From positions 31,570,741 to 31,634,740 of the forward strand of contig CM069593.1 of the NCBI GenBank assembly GCA_035771175.1: DNA of 64,000 nt, read 5' to 3'. Position 1 is the stretch's first letter; every line of letters starts with the position of its first letter. Position numbers and translations under genes: made by a program. The notes below the pieces were generated by a model. It was not told where the DNA came from. It did no database searches and saw only the letters and a list, made by a program, of their open reading frames with translations. The stretch is from Paratinospora sagittata (Eukaryota; Streptophyta; Magnoliopsida; Ranunculales; Menispermaceae). Below are positions 9,755 to 24,432 of the stretch, piece by piece.

Positions 9755-12182
9755 TATAACACCCCTGAAAATCATTTCATGTAGCCCATAACCCAATTGC
9801 ATTTTTTCCAAACTCTATGTGTTTGGTGTTATTTGATGTTTGTTGTGTTGTGTTTATGTGTTAATTTCATGATAACTTTATGTGGGGTGCATCAAATGAA
9901 CTTGGGGACATTAGAAATGAGTCTGGAACGCATTTTTACATAGAAAACGCCTGGCTATACGCAAAATTTCGATGTGTATTGAGCGCACAATGACGAAATG
10001 AAGTTTGAAAATTCTGGCCCAGAGTGAAGCGCGCTCCATGCCTGAAAAATCCAGTTTTTTGACAGATTTTTGTGTGTGGGCCCAATTTTGAGTGTTTAAG
10101 CAATGTACACCTAATTTTTGGTCATTTGCACGTTTTTGACTTGGAGAAGAAATGAAAAGGGTGGAGAGGAGATAAAGTGGAGAAAAGCTAGGGTTTTTGA
10201 GGTCCCTTGCTCAAATCTCACCCAAGGTGATATGATTTCCCATTTTTCTTCCGTTAGTCTTTTTCATTTGTGCAAATGAGTTGTATTTTGACCTAAGGAA
10301 TGCTATGGGCTTTTAGTTAAGGGTGGTCCAAACCTAGGGCTCCTTTGCATGTATGTTTTTATGAACCCTAGTGTTGAATGGAAGCCATTAATACCATTTT
10401 CCCCAATTTCTCACTTGGATTTGGTGGAACACTTTGTAAATGGACCTACCCTTGGTTCATGGCTTTAGACATTTCCAAATAGCTTGCATGTCATCTATGT
10501 TAGGCTTATGGATGCTAGAAACTGATCCATGCATTTTGTTAGAGATTTTCATGGTGAAATCATAGGGTTTAGTACAAATGGCTCTTACTTGGTTCCTTGA
10601 CAGAGTTGAGAACAAGCCTTGCATGTCAACTATGTTGACCTAGTGGCCATTGTTGATAAACCCATTATGCAAAATCAGTGATAAACATGGCTGAACATGG
10701 TGACCTAGTGTAAATCGGCAATATGGCCTAAGTATGAAAATTTTCATATTTTAGGGCTTTTGATGCTTTTGACCTAAAATCATTAAATTGATGCGATTTA
10801 CGTCTAATTAAGCATGATTAGGGTTGATTATGCTACTGGTTAGGTGGTGGTGACCATGTCATGAGTTAGACCTACTTGTAACCAAATTCTCCAATTTGGG
10901 CATGTTTATGCCCAAGGATGGAAAATTAGTATTTTTGATGAATTGAGTAATTTATGAGTGGGAATTAGGCATTTGAGGCCTATGGCATGTATTTTTGTGT
11001 TGTATGTAGTAATTAGATGGGATTAGGCCTATTGGCCATATGCGGGCTGATTTAAGGTTAATGTACATGTCTATGTGGTTGAACATAAGAATTTGATATT
11101 TGTATGGGTGATGATGATTACTTTAGGATCTTGATTTTGGTTTATTCGGTTTGGTTATCGTGTGTGGTTAGATACTCTCGTGAGGCTTGGTTCTGAGTAG
11201 ACTTTATTTATGTTTAAATCTTTTATGTCATCATATTACTTATATGTTTTATGTTGAAAGCATGAATGTGTTCTAATGGTTTGAATGATGCATTGATTTA
11301 AGAAAACCTTACAACCTTGGTTTGACTCATCTATTTGGCTAGTAGGGAGACTTAACCTTGTCATAGGAGGGTTTTAGAAAGTAAGTGTTTGGGGATGGGA
11401 ACGGTACGGTAAAATAGACATGGACTAATAACCCCAAATGAATATGATTGGGGATAGAAACAACACGGTGAAATAGACGTGGACTAGTAACCCCAATGCA
11501 TATGGAATGTGGAATCCAAATGACAGGTTTTTATTTGCATCAAATTTTATTATGAATGCTTGATATCTATATGTTATGAGCTTTAAATCATTCTACACAT
11601 TGACATGCATACATGGTATTTTATTGATGAGTAATGATAGCACATATGAATTCTATTCACTGGGCACCGTTGGCTCATCTTCGTTTCCCTTTTTCAGGTC
11701 CTTCTGTTCAGGATAAGGGGAAGGGAGTAGTCATATCTTGAGGGCCTTGCCGGCTTAGAGTTTAAGGCCTCAACGTGAGTTAGGAGGCATTTCTTTTGTG
11801 AACTTTGTTTTAATTATGATGTAAACATATTTTGGACTATGTAATTATATCACTTATCACTTTTGTAGTATTTGGTGAGTTGAGACTTGTTAGATAGGCC
11901 ATGAGGGTATATGGCGGTTGATTTTTTTTTTGTACATGTGGTTTTTAGATCTTTATGTGAAATGTCCATCTTGATGAACTGTTGGGATAGTGGATTATTT
12001 ATGGATTTATCTTGTCTTCAATTATTATGGATGGTAGGATTGTTTTGGATAAGGCTAGTAGAGTCTCAACCACCTCACATGGGTTGAGGGGTAGTTGGAG
12101 ATGCCTAGGCCAGGCGTCCCGCCCCGGCATTCCGCACGCCATTCCCTATGGGGTTGGTGGTCCAGGGTGTGGGGACGTCACA
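9755..12182 (+). mobile_element. Solo LTR, Tekay/Del-like Ty3/gypsy, target duplication TGCTC
   Basis: 2428 bp starting TATAACACCCC (expected TG mutated to TA) and ending GGGGACGTCACA. TGCTC lies immediately before (9750-9754) and after (12183-12187), the 5-bp duplication expected for an LTR insertion. No internal domain is present, so the element was reduced by LTR-LTR recombination. It is the same family as 1-1925. Confidence 0.88.
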
Positions 12183-13079
12183 TGCTCACAACATACTTTA
12201 ACAAATCATGCAAGGTTTTCAAAAAAATCCACAATCTCCCCCCTTCAAAGCAATTGAGCAGGTCTAACCCTTTGTATGACCTTTACAAGGTAGCCAACCT
12301 TTAATTACTCAATTCAGAATTTAATTCAAGGATTGATAATCCTTGTTAGGACAACCCACTGCACAATGAGGTTACATATAACACTCACCTGGGACTAATT
12401 CTCAATGGAACGAACTTATGTTTGAGTCGCCTTTGCAAGTTTAACATGCTCCAATGCTAAAACATTTCATGAATTGCAATAAAATACAATGATCAATTCA
12501 ATACATAACAGGCTTACATTCAAATCATTTTCTATCTACAATGTCATATAAAGAAACCAAAACAAAGGAAATACTCACAATGGTTTTTTCACTAACACTA
12601 ACTCAAATGGACACCCCCACCAAAAGCAGGTCACTTGTGACCATTACATCAATCACCAAATGCCCAAATTCAGATTTTCAACTCTGGAGTTTTGCAATTC
12701 AAATTGTTTTTAATCACAATTATCCAGCAAAACATATTTAAATCAACTAAAACCTCCATTAATGGAGCTCTGAAGCCTCAGCTACTTCAACAACTGGGGT
12801 GGAACATTCTACCATTACAATACCTTAATTTTACAAGATTTCAAACCCAAATCACTTGCAGAATATAAAAAAAACACTTACCAATCAAAGAAACCCTCAG
12901 TCCTTACCTTGGATTTGATCTCCCAAGCTCTTTCATCTCGTTCCCTTTTCGTTCTTCTACTCATTTCCAGCTCTTTCTAGCTCAAATGAGTTGAAAATTG
13001 GCAAAAATCAAGTTTTAAAACCATAAACCGCCTCACCGCCATTTTAGAAAAACACTGTCAAACTGTGAGGAGCGCGCTT

Positions 13080-15376
13080 TGTCACGACGTCTCTGACGTA
13101 GTCTGACGTCATGACCGGCACAGCATACTATACACTGTACATACCCATATACAGTATATAATATACTATCAGCCTTCACGTACTCTCTTAAACCTTCCCA
13201 AAATGTACATAAATTTTTTTTTTTTACCTATACCACAAATCAAATTCCATAACCATTTCATTCATTCACACATCAAATTATCATTTCCTCATCCAATATA
13301 AATATATGCCCACACATCCCATCTAGATGATAATACATATATAATGTGTGATAAGTATACATATCAAAATAACAAAAATATAATCTATTTCCTCCAAGCA
13401 TACATACACATACCAGACAAGTTCATTTTCCCTTCGAGTCAATACCTGAAATATTGGAGGAAATAGGGTGAGCAAACAACTGCTCAGTGAATATAGTTCT
13501 TGAGATGGCAATTATATACATTTATAGAAATATGACACTTAAAATCATTTCAAACACTTATTCAACACATGCATCATTCAATGAATATATTGTACATGTC
13601 AACATCATAAATTTCATGATTTTCAATAACATAATGCACAATCTCCCTCCTCCGCAAGGCAAGAGAGCGGGTCTAACCCTTGTATGGTCGTACAAGGTAG
13701 ACACAACTTCTCATGACCCAATTCAATAACACCATGCACAATCTCCCTCCTCCGCAAGGCACGAGAGCGGGTCTAACCCTTGTATGGTCGTTACAAGGTA
13801 GCCACAACATCTCATTACCCAATTAACAGTCATTTCAAGGATCGCAACCCTTGCTAGGACAGACCTAACGAAATGACAATGAGGAATCGCAAAGCCTCAT
13901 CATTACAAACTCCAATGCTAAAATCAGTTTGCATGATCCATAAAACTCAATGCCTTATATATAATATCACATGCGTACAATCAAACAGTTTATATGCGTA
14001 CAATGCCATACAAGAACCAAATCAAGAAAACTATACTCACAGTGGTTACACGGGTTTTCTAATTCAACTGCTAAAATCGAGCAACAATAGGGCTTCCTCA
14101 AGAGCCTTTATCCATGCCCTTAAGCTCTCAATTTAAACACTGAAATGACCATAGATTATCATGAGAATCATCATTTACCATTTCGGTAGCTACTAAAATA
14201 TCAACTCACTTTTTACAGTACTATTCACTTTTACTATTCACTTTTTACTATTTACCATACTATTCATTTTTACTATTCACTATTCACTATTCACCATTTA
14301 CTATTCACTATTTATTTTTACTATTCACTATTCACCATTTACTATTTAATATTTACATTTACTATTTACCATTTATTTTTACTATTCATCCGAAAGATGT
14401 AAATTGTATTAAAATTGTCCAACGGCTCCAAAAATCATAAAATTGAATCTAACCACATATTCGGGTTTCTAACAGTCCAGGGAGCGTTTTTCTAGCTTCC
14501 TAGCGGGTTTTCATTCACGTTGGGGTCAAAACCCCAATTTGTCAAAACGCCGTAAAACGGCTCCTACAGTCAAAATTAGTCCGCTAGAATCGTTACATCT
14601 AGCTTAGATAGTAATTTCACGAAGTAAGGGAGTGAAAATCACTTACCGCGAGACCGAATTTGACGCGAATCCCTCCCCTTTTTCTTCTTCTCCTTCTTCC
14701 TTCTCGGTTCTTCCTCTTTCCTCTCTGCAACGGCCTTTCTGTTCTTCCTTTCTCTTTCTTTTTTTTTTCTTTCTTTCTTTAACTCATTTCCTTATCTCTC
14801 TTTTATTTTTATTTTTTTATTCTCATGGTGTACACGTTGGAATCAAACACTCTTTATTTTATTCTTTTGTTTTTTTTTCTTATTCATTCAACGTTAAGAG
14901 ATTGGTTAACATGATAGTTGATATTTATATATAATATATACAAGTGATTCAATACACTTAGGCTCCCCTTACTAACCAACTCCTCCATCAAATTCCATTC
15001 AATTCAACTCATCTCATTCATATAAGTCATTTAATAATTCAATTTCAATCAACACCATTTAATAATTCACTTATTTCACATGTATTCATATATACACATG
15101 TATTACATCATACTATGCCTTAAGTCTTTAAATCATACTCCAATCCACATGTTTAATTAACCAATCACATAAATTAATCAATGTAATTCACATGTATCCT
15201 CTTCATTTCATAATTTTAGTTATTTACTAATCATACACGCGTATATTTAGCGCATACGTATCAACTACGTGTATTATCACGTGTATATTTAGCTCATACG
15301 TATAAAATATGTATTATACATCTCGATATACGCGTACTTCAACGTATGTATTTAATTAAATTTACGGGGTGTTACA
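13080..15376 (-). repeat. 3' LTR of the minus-strand Tekay-like element
   Basis: On minus starts TGTAACACCCCGTAAATTTA (15376) and ends CGTCGTGACA (13080). It contains a 107-bp class tandem duplication around 13628-13844 (unit with CACAATCTCCCTCCTCCGCA) and a TACTATTCAC minisatellite at 14213-14393. Several short ORFs inside, identical to those at the same offset (+6614) in the other LTR, are non-coding. Confidence 0.92.
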
Positions 15377-18300
15377 ATCTCCCCAACTTAAGAAATTTCG
15401 TCCTCGAAATTTAGAAAAGATGATTCCTCACGTGATACTCAATCCCAGAAAACTGCTCTTGCGTTTTATATGCCGCTTCCATGTTTGCTCTTCTTGATAC
15501 GTGGTATCCTCCCCAACTTAGAGTTGAGTTACATCCATAACATAGATGGAATTCGAATGATTCCGGACACTTATCAACTGTGATCGTAGTACAAATCGGT
15601 AAGCCAATGGACCTATCCTATCAAGGATTTCTACTGGTCCAACAAATCGCGGTACGAGCTTTCTTGTTATTCTAAATCTCATTTGGCTTTTCTGTGGTAA
15701 GACCCTCAACAAAACTGAGTCAGCCACAATACATTTCAAGGTCGATATACAAACCTTGTGTATGTACTAATATCTTCTGGCACCAATAACAATAACTCCA
15801 CACTTTCAATTCACAAGTTGGAGATCTATAAGGCTTATTATCAAACTTTTAGAGTGCCATCATTATGCTCTTATAATAGCTATTTATACACATACGGTTA
15901 CACACATAAAATATTCCTTCCAACTTCCACCAAAATTCAAATATACTAGACCCGAGCATGCTCGCAAGCATCAAAGTCACTCTCTCAGTCTGTCAGCCAG
16001 TCTGAGAGTACATATCACACTGAGAAGGAGATGAGTATCAAAACGAGTCTGCATCATATATCAGATCTCGACAAAATCTTCGGATCTTAATCCGACATGA
16101 CAAATATCTGAGTACTCCCATAAAATCTCCATATCACACACATATACAATCTGCTCAGTCTATCAAAAGAATTCTGGTGTTCATTGGAAGAATACGCAGA
16201 CTTATCAGTCTACTAATGGTCATCCAGATGGTATCATATCTACCCATAACCCATAAGATACCATTTGAACCCCATCTTCATTTAACACAATCCATAATAT
16301 TTCATACTAATATCATACTCGTCTCATCATAACTTTTTCTCTCTGAATATGAGTATCAATCAGTTGAACATGCATCCGAGCACAAATATCACCACGTGGA
16401 GTAATAGAGAGTACACTCACAAACAATCTCCATTTATGGCTAATTGATAGATACTACTCCGGTTTCAGCCTGTTTTCCTACTCAATGCCTCAACAACATA
16501 TTGGCCTTTCCCAGGATAATAATTCAAATCCTTCGGGAATTCTTGCCACATTTAGTACCTCATATTCAGTTTCTTTCCGTTCAAATAATTACTTCAGACT
16601 CTTCAAATCTGAGATAGTGTGACCTTTTCATTATCGAGGCAATGCTCTCATCAATTCAAAATAACTACCAACAATTTTTTCTTCACTCTCAGGCTAGTTA
16701 TTCTCGTGCACTACCAAATATTTGGAAACACAAGTAATTAACCTATCCTTTTGTGTCAATGTAAACTTCAGATCTGGACGTGATATTCATCAATCACAAT
16801 TACTTCCAGATTCTGAACCTAGTAACAACATTTCATACTGTGAGAGCTTTCCTCATACACAACGGTCCACACAATTTATAACATTCATCTGGCTTAGTTT
16901 CGTGAGTGGAACAGATAACTTCAAGGATCTTTCCACACACGTTCTATAACATACATCTAATACCAGAAACTTCTAATTTCCATCATTAAAATCAGTTTTA
17001 ACAGTACTATAATCACTTTGACCTGCCCAGTATCCTTAAAGATACTATTTCAATTAGTCACGTGATCCAAAAATTCTCTTCGTAATTATATTCAAAACTC
17101 ACATTCACCGAGCTTGGCACTTAATCGGTGTTCTCTCAGTGACTACAAGTTAATTCCGAGGTGTTATTCATGCTCCTCTCATTTTCTTGGGACAATTTCA
17201 TATATCATCATCAAAGACTATGTACATCAAGATATGGTTCATATACCCACTGCATCAATCCTATAACGTGATTGACACATAAATGAAGGTTATCAACATT
17301 TCATACTATCCATATCTTGTCTTACAACAGTCTGCATTACATCTTTTTCTCGAATTCTTAACTGATGGTGCCTAGAGCTCAAAATGATCTTAAAGAAAAT
17401 TTGGCTTCATTTAGTTAATCGAATTCGACCATCTATCCCTGGTAGAGGTATTCATTCTTTCTTGTTATCATGCCCAGTTAACAGTAATTCATACTTAAAC
17501 GTATTTCACTATACCTTCTTTCCATATTATCACAAAATGCTCTCCAAGGTGGCATATCAAGAATAATAAATCTTTTGCTCATTAACACATTTACCTACAC
17601 CTTAAATTCTCACAATTTCTCAGGTACTCTTTATGAAGGAATGAAGATACATATTATACTGGCATCAGTTTTATATGCTATCAATCTTCTGTCTAGGTGG
17701 CAAGTTTAATAATTCATTAGAGAATACTCCAATATAGCAGCTCACCACAGGAATTTTAATCAACTGCATGCCTTATTACATTACTCTACATGGCTTTGTA
17801 CTAGTCATATTCTCCATGTCCTCGTCAATACCTAGCTTATCTTAGAGAGACAATTTTGAGAATATAAATTTCTCGAGATTCAACATGAGAATTTTCCACT
17901 TATTCAGAATATTACTTCTTTTCGGAGAGACGGTCCAACTGGCATGAGAGGTAGCCAGCCAATCATATCCAACAAAGCATCTAATTCCAAAAACTTCATA
18001 TTCTAAATCCTTACTTACTTGATGACCCTCATATTTATTCCACCTATTATTTGCTAACCATATCAAGATAGATTCTTTCTCCTGTAGGCATACTCACAAT
18101 CAATGATGCATGATTATAACAAAAGATAATACAATTTGTCTACCATATCACCAGAGATAAAGGACCAGGTAGATCCAACAATACATCAGAATATCCACAA
18201 TAACAAAATATTGATCATACCTGTTATCAATGTCATACTACCATCTGGCTTTGGTCTTGTATTTCCTTTAATTTATTCTCTAATATCTGGGGGAGTCACA

Positions 18301-19693
18301 TTGATAAAACATATTGGGGCATTCCATATCGACTAACTGGAGACTAACACATCTCGTTTTTTTTTTTTAGATTGATAATCGACAATCATAGGTCGAGATA
18401 CAATGTACGCAGTTTGTCACTTCTGCTCAGGTAATGGAAACCAATTCTGGTTTTCATAATTCGTTAACATCACTTTTCTTTTTCCATTTTTATTGGGTCC
18501 AGGTACGAACAAAATTAGAGTCACTAATACTGCCAAAATCTCAACCTTACTCAATGTTTAACTCATCTTGAATTTCATATTCTTGCCCCAACATTTCCTT
18601 ACATTCCTTATTTCTCTTTTTACCTAACACTGGTGTTGATGACTCGGCTTCAAACGACGGTACAAGCTATCTTACTAGTATTGTTGGTGTTAATAATTTC
18701 ACCACAGCATTGGCTAACCTAAAATCTATAGGTTGCCTCTCAACTTACGCATATAGTTATAACCCAACAATTCTCAAACCTGTCGTATAGGATACTGGAA
18801 TTTATTCTAGATCCTTATCATTCTCAGAGTGATCATTTCAAAAATAAACTATACCAGTCTATTTAATTCATGTTTGTATTTCTGGTTAGGCATGTCACTA
18901 CATTTTAACAAGATAACCTTTTTCATGCCTTAAATCCATTTCAGCATGATAATAGAAGCCATCATAAAATAGCTTCTTTAATTAATCTCATGCCTTAATC
19001 ATATCAGGAGTCCTTAACCCACTTTTCTATAATTTCTTTTCATCAGTTAGCTTAACTTAGCTATTGTTCTTTATCATTTTCAGAGCCTTAATCATTCACT
19101 AAGATGGTCTCTAGTCAGAGTAGCACATTTTTTTCTATGTCTAATATCAGACTGCCAATTAAGATAGGAAAATCTCTTCTCCCGAAAGTTTCCATAACTT
19201 TCACATATCTTTTTCCATCTAGCTTATCATTGAGACCGTCTATTTATTTTATTTTGACTTCAGTCTCAACTATATATGTTTTTACAGAAGTACTCACACC
19301 ATTAGCATCCACATTTGGAGCTATCACTGGTTCAAGCCTCTGTCTTTCTCACATTACAACTTTACCACAAGCTCATAAGCTGTGCATTTCGTTGTTGTTG
19401 GGTGGTTACTAGCCATATATAAGCTATATCGTTTATTATCACTGAATTACATCTAGTTCGTTTTCTTTCAGCCCTCTGATCCTTTCTTGATCAGCAATTT
19501 CCATTGTTAATCTTGACTATTCTTTTCCAAATCTAAAATTCACCGACACAGGTGATTCTCAGCCAAGATAACATATTGGATTAGGGTCAGTATAATAGGA
19601 CTACTCATATATATACTCCTACAATCAATCATAATATCATACAGCTTTTAATCTTTAGGCTTTTAATCCTAAACTTGGCTCTGAAACCAATAT
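15377..19693 (-). pseudogene. Internal region with decayed gypsy pol; polypurine tract and primer site kept
   Basis: On minus the region ends CGAGGACGAAATTTCTTAAG then TTGGGGAGAT (15377-15415), the polypurine setting typical of Tekay/Del elements, and begins TGGTTTCAGAGCC at 19689-19677, a tRNA-Met primer site with one change. Between them, pol remains only as fragments with many stops, co-linear with the pieces recognised at 24433-28385. No gag, protease or reverse transcriptase ORF is intact. Confidence 0.8.
15518..15739 (-). pseudogene. Integrase C-terminal scrap of gypsy pol
   Basis: 73 codons on minus. The segment MRFRITRKLVPRFVGPVEIL followed by DRIGPLAYRF resembles the conserved stretch before the chromodomain in chromovirus integrases, where Lys-Leu-Ser-Pro-Arg and Gly-Pro-Phe-Glu-Ile-Leu motifs are usual. 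It is short, isolated and without the catalytic core. Confidence 0.65.
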
Positions 19694-21989
19694 TGTCACG
19701 ACGTCTCTGACGTAGTCTGACGTCATGACCGGCACAGCATACTATACACTGTACATACCCATATACAGTATATAATATACTGTCAGCCTTCACGTACTCT
19801 CTTAAACCTTCCCAAAATGTACATAAATTTATTTTTTTTACCTATACCACAAATCAAATTCCATAACCATTTCATTCATTCACACATCAAATTATCATTT
19901 CCTCATCCAATATAAATATATGCCCACACATCCCATCTAGATGATATTACATATATAATGTGTGATAAGTATACATATCAAAATAACAAAAATATAATCT
20001 ATTTCCTCCAAGCATACATACACATACCAGACAAGTTCATTTTCCCTTCGAGTCAATACCTGAAATATTGGAGGAAATAGGGTGAGCAAACAACTGCTCA
20101 GTGAATATAGTTCTTGAGATGGCAATTATATACATTTATAGAAATATGACACTTAAAATCATTTCAAACACTTATTCAACACATGCATCATTCAATGAAT
20201 ATATTGTACATGTCAACATCATAAATTTCATGATTTTCAATAACATAATGCACAATCTCCCTCCTCCGCAAGGCAAGAGAGCGGGTCTAACCCTTGTATG
20301 GTCGTACAAGGTAGACACAACTTCTCATGACCCAATTCAATAACACCATGCACAATCTCCCTCCTCCGCAAGGCACGAGAGCGGGTCTAACCCTTGTATG
20401 GTCGTTACAAGGTAGCCACAACATCTCATTACCCAATTAACAGTCATTTCAAGGATCGCAACCCTTGCTAGGACAGACCTAACGAAATGACAATGAGGAA
20501 TCGCAAAGCCTCATCATTACAAACTCCAATGCTAAAATCAGTTTGCATGATCCATAAAACTCAATGCCTTATATATAATATCACATGCGTACAATCAAAC
20601 AGTTTATATGCGTACAATGCCATACAAGAACCAAATCAAGAAAACTATACTCACAGTGGTTACACGGGTTTTCTAATTCAACTGCTAAAATCGAGCAACA
20701 ATAGGGCTTCCTCAAGAGCCTTTATCCATGCCCTTAAGCTCTCAATTTAAACACTGAAATGACCATAGATTATCATGAGAATCATCATTTACCATTTCGG
20801 TAGCTACTAAAATATCAACTCACTTTTTACAGTACTATTCACTTTTACTATTCACTTTTTACTATTTACCATACTATTCATTTTTACTATTCACTATTCA
20901 CTATTCACCATTTACTATTCACTATTTATTTTTACTATTCACTATTCACCATTTACTATTTAATATTTACATTTACTATTTACCATTTATTTTTACTATT
21001 CATCCGAAAGATGTAAATTGTATTAAAATTGTCCAACGGCTCCAAAAATCATAAAATTGAATCTAACCACATATTCGGGTTTCTAACAGTCCAGGGAGCG
21101 TTTTTCTAGCTTCCTAGCGGGTTTTCATTCACGTTGGGGTCAAAACCCCAATTTGTCAAAACGCCGTAAAACGGCTCCTACAGTCAAAATTAGTCCGCTA
21201 GAATCGTTACATCTAGCTTAGATAGTAATTTCACGAAGTAAGGGAGTGAAAATCACTTACCGCGAGACCGAATTTGACGCGAATCCCTCCCCTTTTTCTT
21301 CTTCTCCTTCTTCCTTCTCGGTTCTTCCTCTTTCCTCTCTGCAATGGCCTTTCTGTTCTTCCTTTCTCTTTCTTTTTTTTTCTTTCTTTCTTTAACTCAT
21401 TTCCTTATCTCTCTTTTATTTTTATTTTTTTATTCTCATGGTGTACACGTTGGAATCAAACACTCTTTATTTTATTCTTTTGTTTTTTTTTCTTATTCAT
21501 TCAACGTTAAGAGATTGGTTAACATGATAGTTGATATTTATATATAATATATACAAGTGATTCAATACACTTAGGCTCCCCTTACTAACCAACTCCTCCA
21601 TCAAATTCCATTCAATTCAACTCATCTCATTCATATAAGTCATTTAATAATTCAATTTCAATCAACACCATTTAATAATTCACTTATTTCACATGTATTC
21701 ATATATACACATGTATTACATCATACTATGCCTTAAGTCTTTAAATCATACTCCAATCCACATGTTTAATTAACCAATCACATAAATTAATCAATGTAAT
21801 TCACATGTATCCTCTTCATTTCATAATTTTAGTTATTTACTAATCATACACGCGTATATTTAGCGCATACGTATCAACTACGTGTATTATCACGTGTATA
21901 TTTAGCTCATACGTATAAAATATGTATTATACATCTCGATATACGCGTACTTCAACGTATGTATTTAATTAAATTTACGGGGTGTTACA
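19694..21989 (-). repeat. 5' LTR of the minus-strand Tekay-like element
   Basis: 2296 bp, aligned base for base with 13080-15376 at an offset of 6614, dropping to 6613 after a T-run. Differences noticed: A/G near 13170, T/A in the T-run near 13213, A/T near 13347, C/T near 14730. Confidence 0.92.
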
Positions 21990-22119
21990 CGCTTCTCCTT
22001 CGCCCAGAAAATAGAATTTCACCAAAACCCATGAGGAGCACACTTCTCCCTTGACGTGAGCGTGCTTATTTGAAGTTTTTCAGAAACACTACTCTCGGAT
22101 TTTTCACCATGAAAGCGCG

Positions 22120-24432
<2,313 letters not shown>

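Larger units (their letters stand above)
13080..21989 (-). mobile_element. Complete-structure Tekay/Del-like element with near-identical LTRs and a dead coding region
   Basis: Two LTRs (13080-15376 and 19694-21989), a polypurine tract next to the first and a primer-binding site next to the second, oriented minus, 8910 bp. CGCTT lies on both sides (13075-13079 and 21990-21994). By eye the LTRs differ at only about four substitutions and one T-run length, so the insertion is recent. Yet the 4.3 kb between them has no ORF over about 110 codons on minus and only scraps of gypsy pol. Confidence 0.92.

Noticed and set aside
13487..14136. ORFs of 80 and 87 codons, identical at 13487/20101 and 13873/20487
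   Set aside because: Their identity is that of the two LTRs of one young element, not conservation of a protein; they cross a tandem duplication and have no family features.
14632..14934. Hydrophobic 100-codon ORF resembling a membrane protein
   Set aside because: It is a T/C-rich tract in an LTR, repeated with a frame change at 21274-21547.
15518..15739. Functional integrase gene
   Set aside because: Only a C-terminal scrap is present; the catalytic core and the rest of pol are decayed.
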